Part shown: positions 63,399 through 64,000 of the stretch, piece by piece
How positions within the stretch are numbered: the stretch's first letter is position 1
How the letters are laid out: the number at the start of each line of letters is the position of its first letter
NCBI GenBank assembly: GCA_965216535.1
Contig: OZ244175.1
Span: forward strand, 2,852,001 to 2,916,000
Origin: Hoeflea_A sp965216535
GTDB lineage: Bacteria; Pseudomonadota; Alphaproteobacteria; Rhizobiales; Rhizobiaceae
Length of the DNA: 64,000 bases
Direction of reading: 5' to 3'
Translations under genes and position numbers: made by a program
Notes under the pieces: model-generated
Databases searched by the model: none
The model's input: the letters and a program-made list of their open reading frames with translations, nothing else
Told to the model about the DNA's origin: nothing

Positions 63399-64000
63399 AG
63401 GACTCCAACTTCCTGAAGGAAAACAACGCCCGCCACCTTTGGCATCCGATGGCCCATCCGGCCGATATGAAGGCTAACCCACCGACCATCGTGACGGGCG
63501 CCGAAGGCGTGAACATTATCGATGTGGATGGCCACAAGGTGATCGATGCTGTCGGCGGTTTGTGGAACGTCAATCTCGGATTTTCCTGTGCCCCGGTGAA
63601 GGAGGCAATCTCGCGACAGCTCGATACGCTGCCCTATTATTCGACCTTTCGCGGCACCACGAATGATGCGTTGATCGAACTCAGCTATATGTTGCAGGAG
63701 TTTTTCGAACCTGACGGGCTCACGCGTGCCTTTTTCACCAGCGGCGGTTCGGACAGTGTCGAGACCGCACTGAGGTTGTCGCGCCAGTATCACAAAGTTC
63801 GCGGCGAGGCAGGTCGGACGAAGTTCCTCAGCCTGAAAAAGGGTTATCACGGCACCCATTTCGGCGGAGCCAGCGTCAATGGCAACGCCAATTTCCGCTC
63901 GGCCTACGAACCTCTTCTGGCCGGCTGCCATCACATTCCGGCACCCTACACCTACCGCAATCCGTTCAACGAGACGGATTCGGAGCGGCTGGCGGGGCTG
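63395..64000 (+). CDS. class III aminotransferase, 3'-truncated by window edge
   Basis: The ATG at 63395 overlaps the HAD stop (ATGA). 202 codons are visible before the window ends. N-terminal landmarks of PLP class III omega-amino acid:pyruvate aminotransferases are present: HLWHPMAHP, VDGHKVIDAVGGLWNVNLGF, and the cofactor-phosphate segment TSGGSDSVETALRL. A KKGYHGTHFGGASVNG stretch follows; the Schiff-base Lys lies beyond the window. It would produce an aldehyde or keto acid from an amine or omega-amino acid, matching the nearby aldehyde dehydrogenase. Confidence 0.9.
   Translation, partial: MKDSNFLKENNARHLWHPMAHPADMKANPPTIVTGAEGVNIIDVDGHKVIDAVGGLWNVNLGFSCAPVKEAISRQLDTLPYYSTFRGTTNDALIELSYMLQEFFEPDGLTRAFFTSGGSDSVETALRLSRQYHKVRGEAGRTKFLSLKKGYHGTHFGGASVNGNANFRSAYEPLLAGCHHIPAPYTYRNPFNETDSERLAGL

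Overview
The window looks like a chromosomal segment of an alphaproteobacterium of the order Hyphomicrobiales (Rhizobiales). The evidence is the GC-rich codon use with a strong G/C bias at third positions, a Rhizobiales-type division and cell wall (dcw) cluster, an FtsZ with a very long Pro/Gln/Ala linker, a perfect CtrA-type TTAA-N7-TTAA site, Tat-exported periplasmic enzymes and several LysR/IclR/TctABC/ABC catabolic modules. Genus cannot be fixed from the sequence alone; a marine Rhizobiaceae/Phyllobacteriaceae-type organism is a guess. No tRNA, rRNA, CRISPR array, transposase or prophage gene was seen.

Region 1 (1-13,090) is the dcw cluster on the + strand: rsmH (cut by the window edge), ftsL, ftsI, a fused murE-murF, mraY, murD, ftsW, murG, murC, murB. 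Most genes overlap or sit within a few bases of each other. The notable feature is one 971-codon frame carrying complete MurE and MurF.

Region 2 (13,091-27,586) is about 14.5 kb of accessory DNA between murB and ddlB, which are normally close neighbours in this order. It holds a GGDEF cyclase followed by a Tat-exported multicopper oxidase and an acetyltransferase. A small envelope cluster follows: a secreted Cys-containing protein, a Tat/lipobox L,D-transpeptidase, an 84-aa protein and a membrane-anchored CxxC thioredoxin-like protein. Then come rpsU, an MFS transporter, an HTH-GAF protein, a serine hydrolase, a second CueO-like multicopper oxidase divergent from a two-TM LuxR-type regulator, a ketopantoate reductase-like gene and an orphan gene.

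Region 3 (27,587-39,089) resumes the dcw cluster with ddlB, ftsQ, ftsA and ftsZ, then a terminator, a CtrA box, lpxC, bamD, recN and ligA. Together, regions 1 and 3 make lipid II, build the septal machinery and couple it to outer-membrane synthesis.

Region 4 (39,094-46,466) is a LysR-controlled ABC uptake locus: DUF3830 protein, binding protein, two permeases (the first frameshifted) and ATPase, converging on an M24 aminopeptidase. Region 5 (46,640-54,183) holds housekeeping and envelope genes: a small DUF1127-like protein, prmA, a Sco protein, a 52-aa membrane protein, ggt, creA, a GNAT enzyme and a Tat-exported cyclic-nucleotide phosphodiesterase/nucleotidase.

Region 6 (54,184-64,000) is a catabolic locus: LysR/SDR, a Tm-1-like UPF0261 protein, aldehyde dehydrogenase, a TctABC transporter, and a divergent IclR regulator followed by a HAD hydrolase and a class III aminotransferase cut by the window end. 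The likely logic is import of an organic acid or amino-acid-like compound, transamination and oxidation of the resulting aldehyde; the substrate is unknown.
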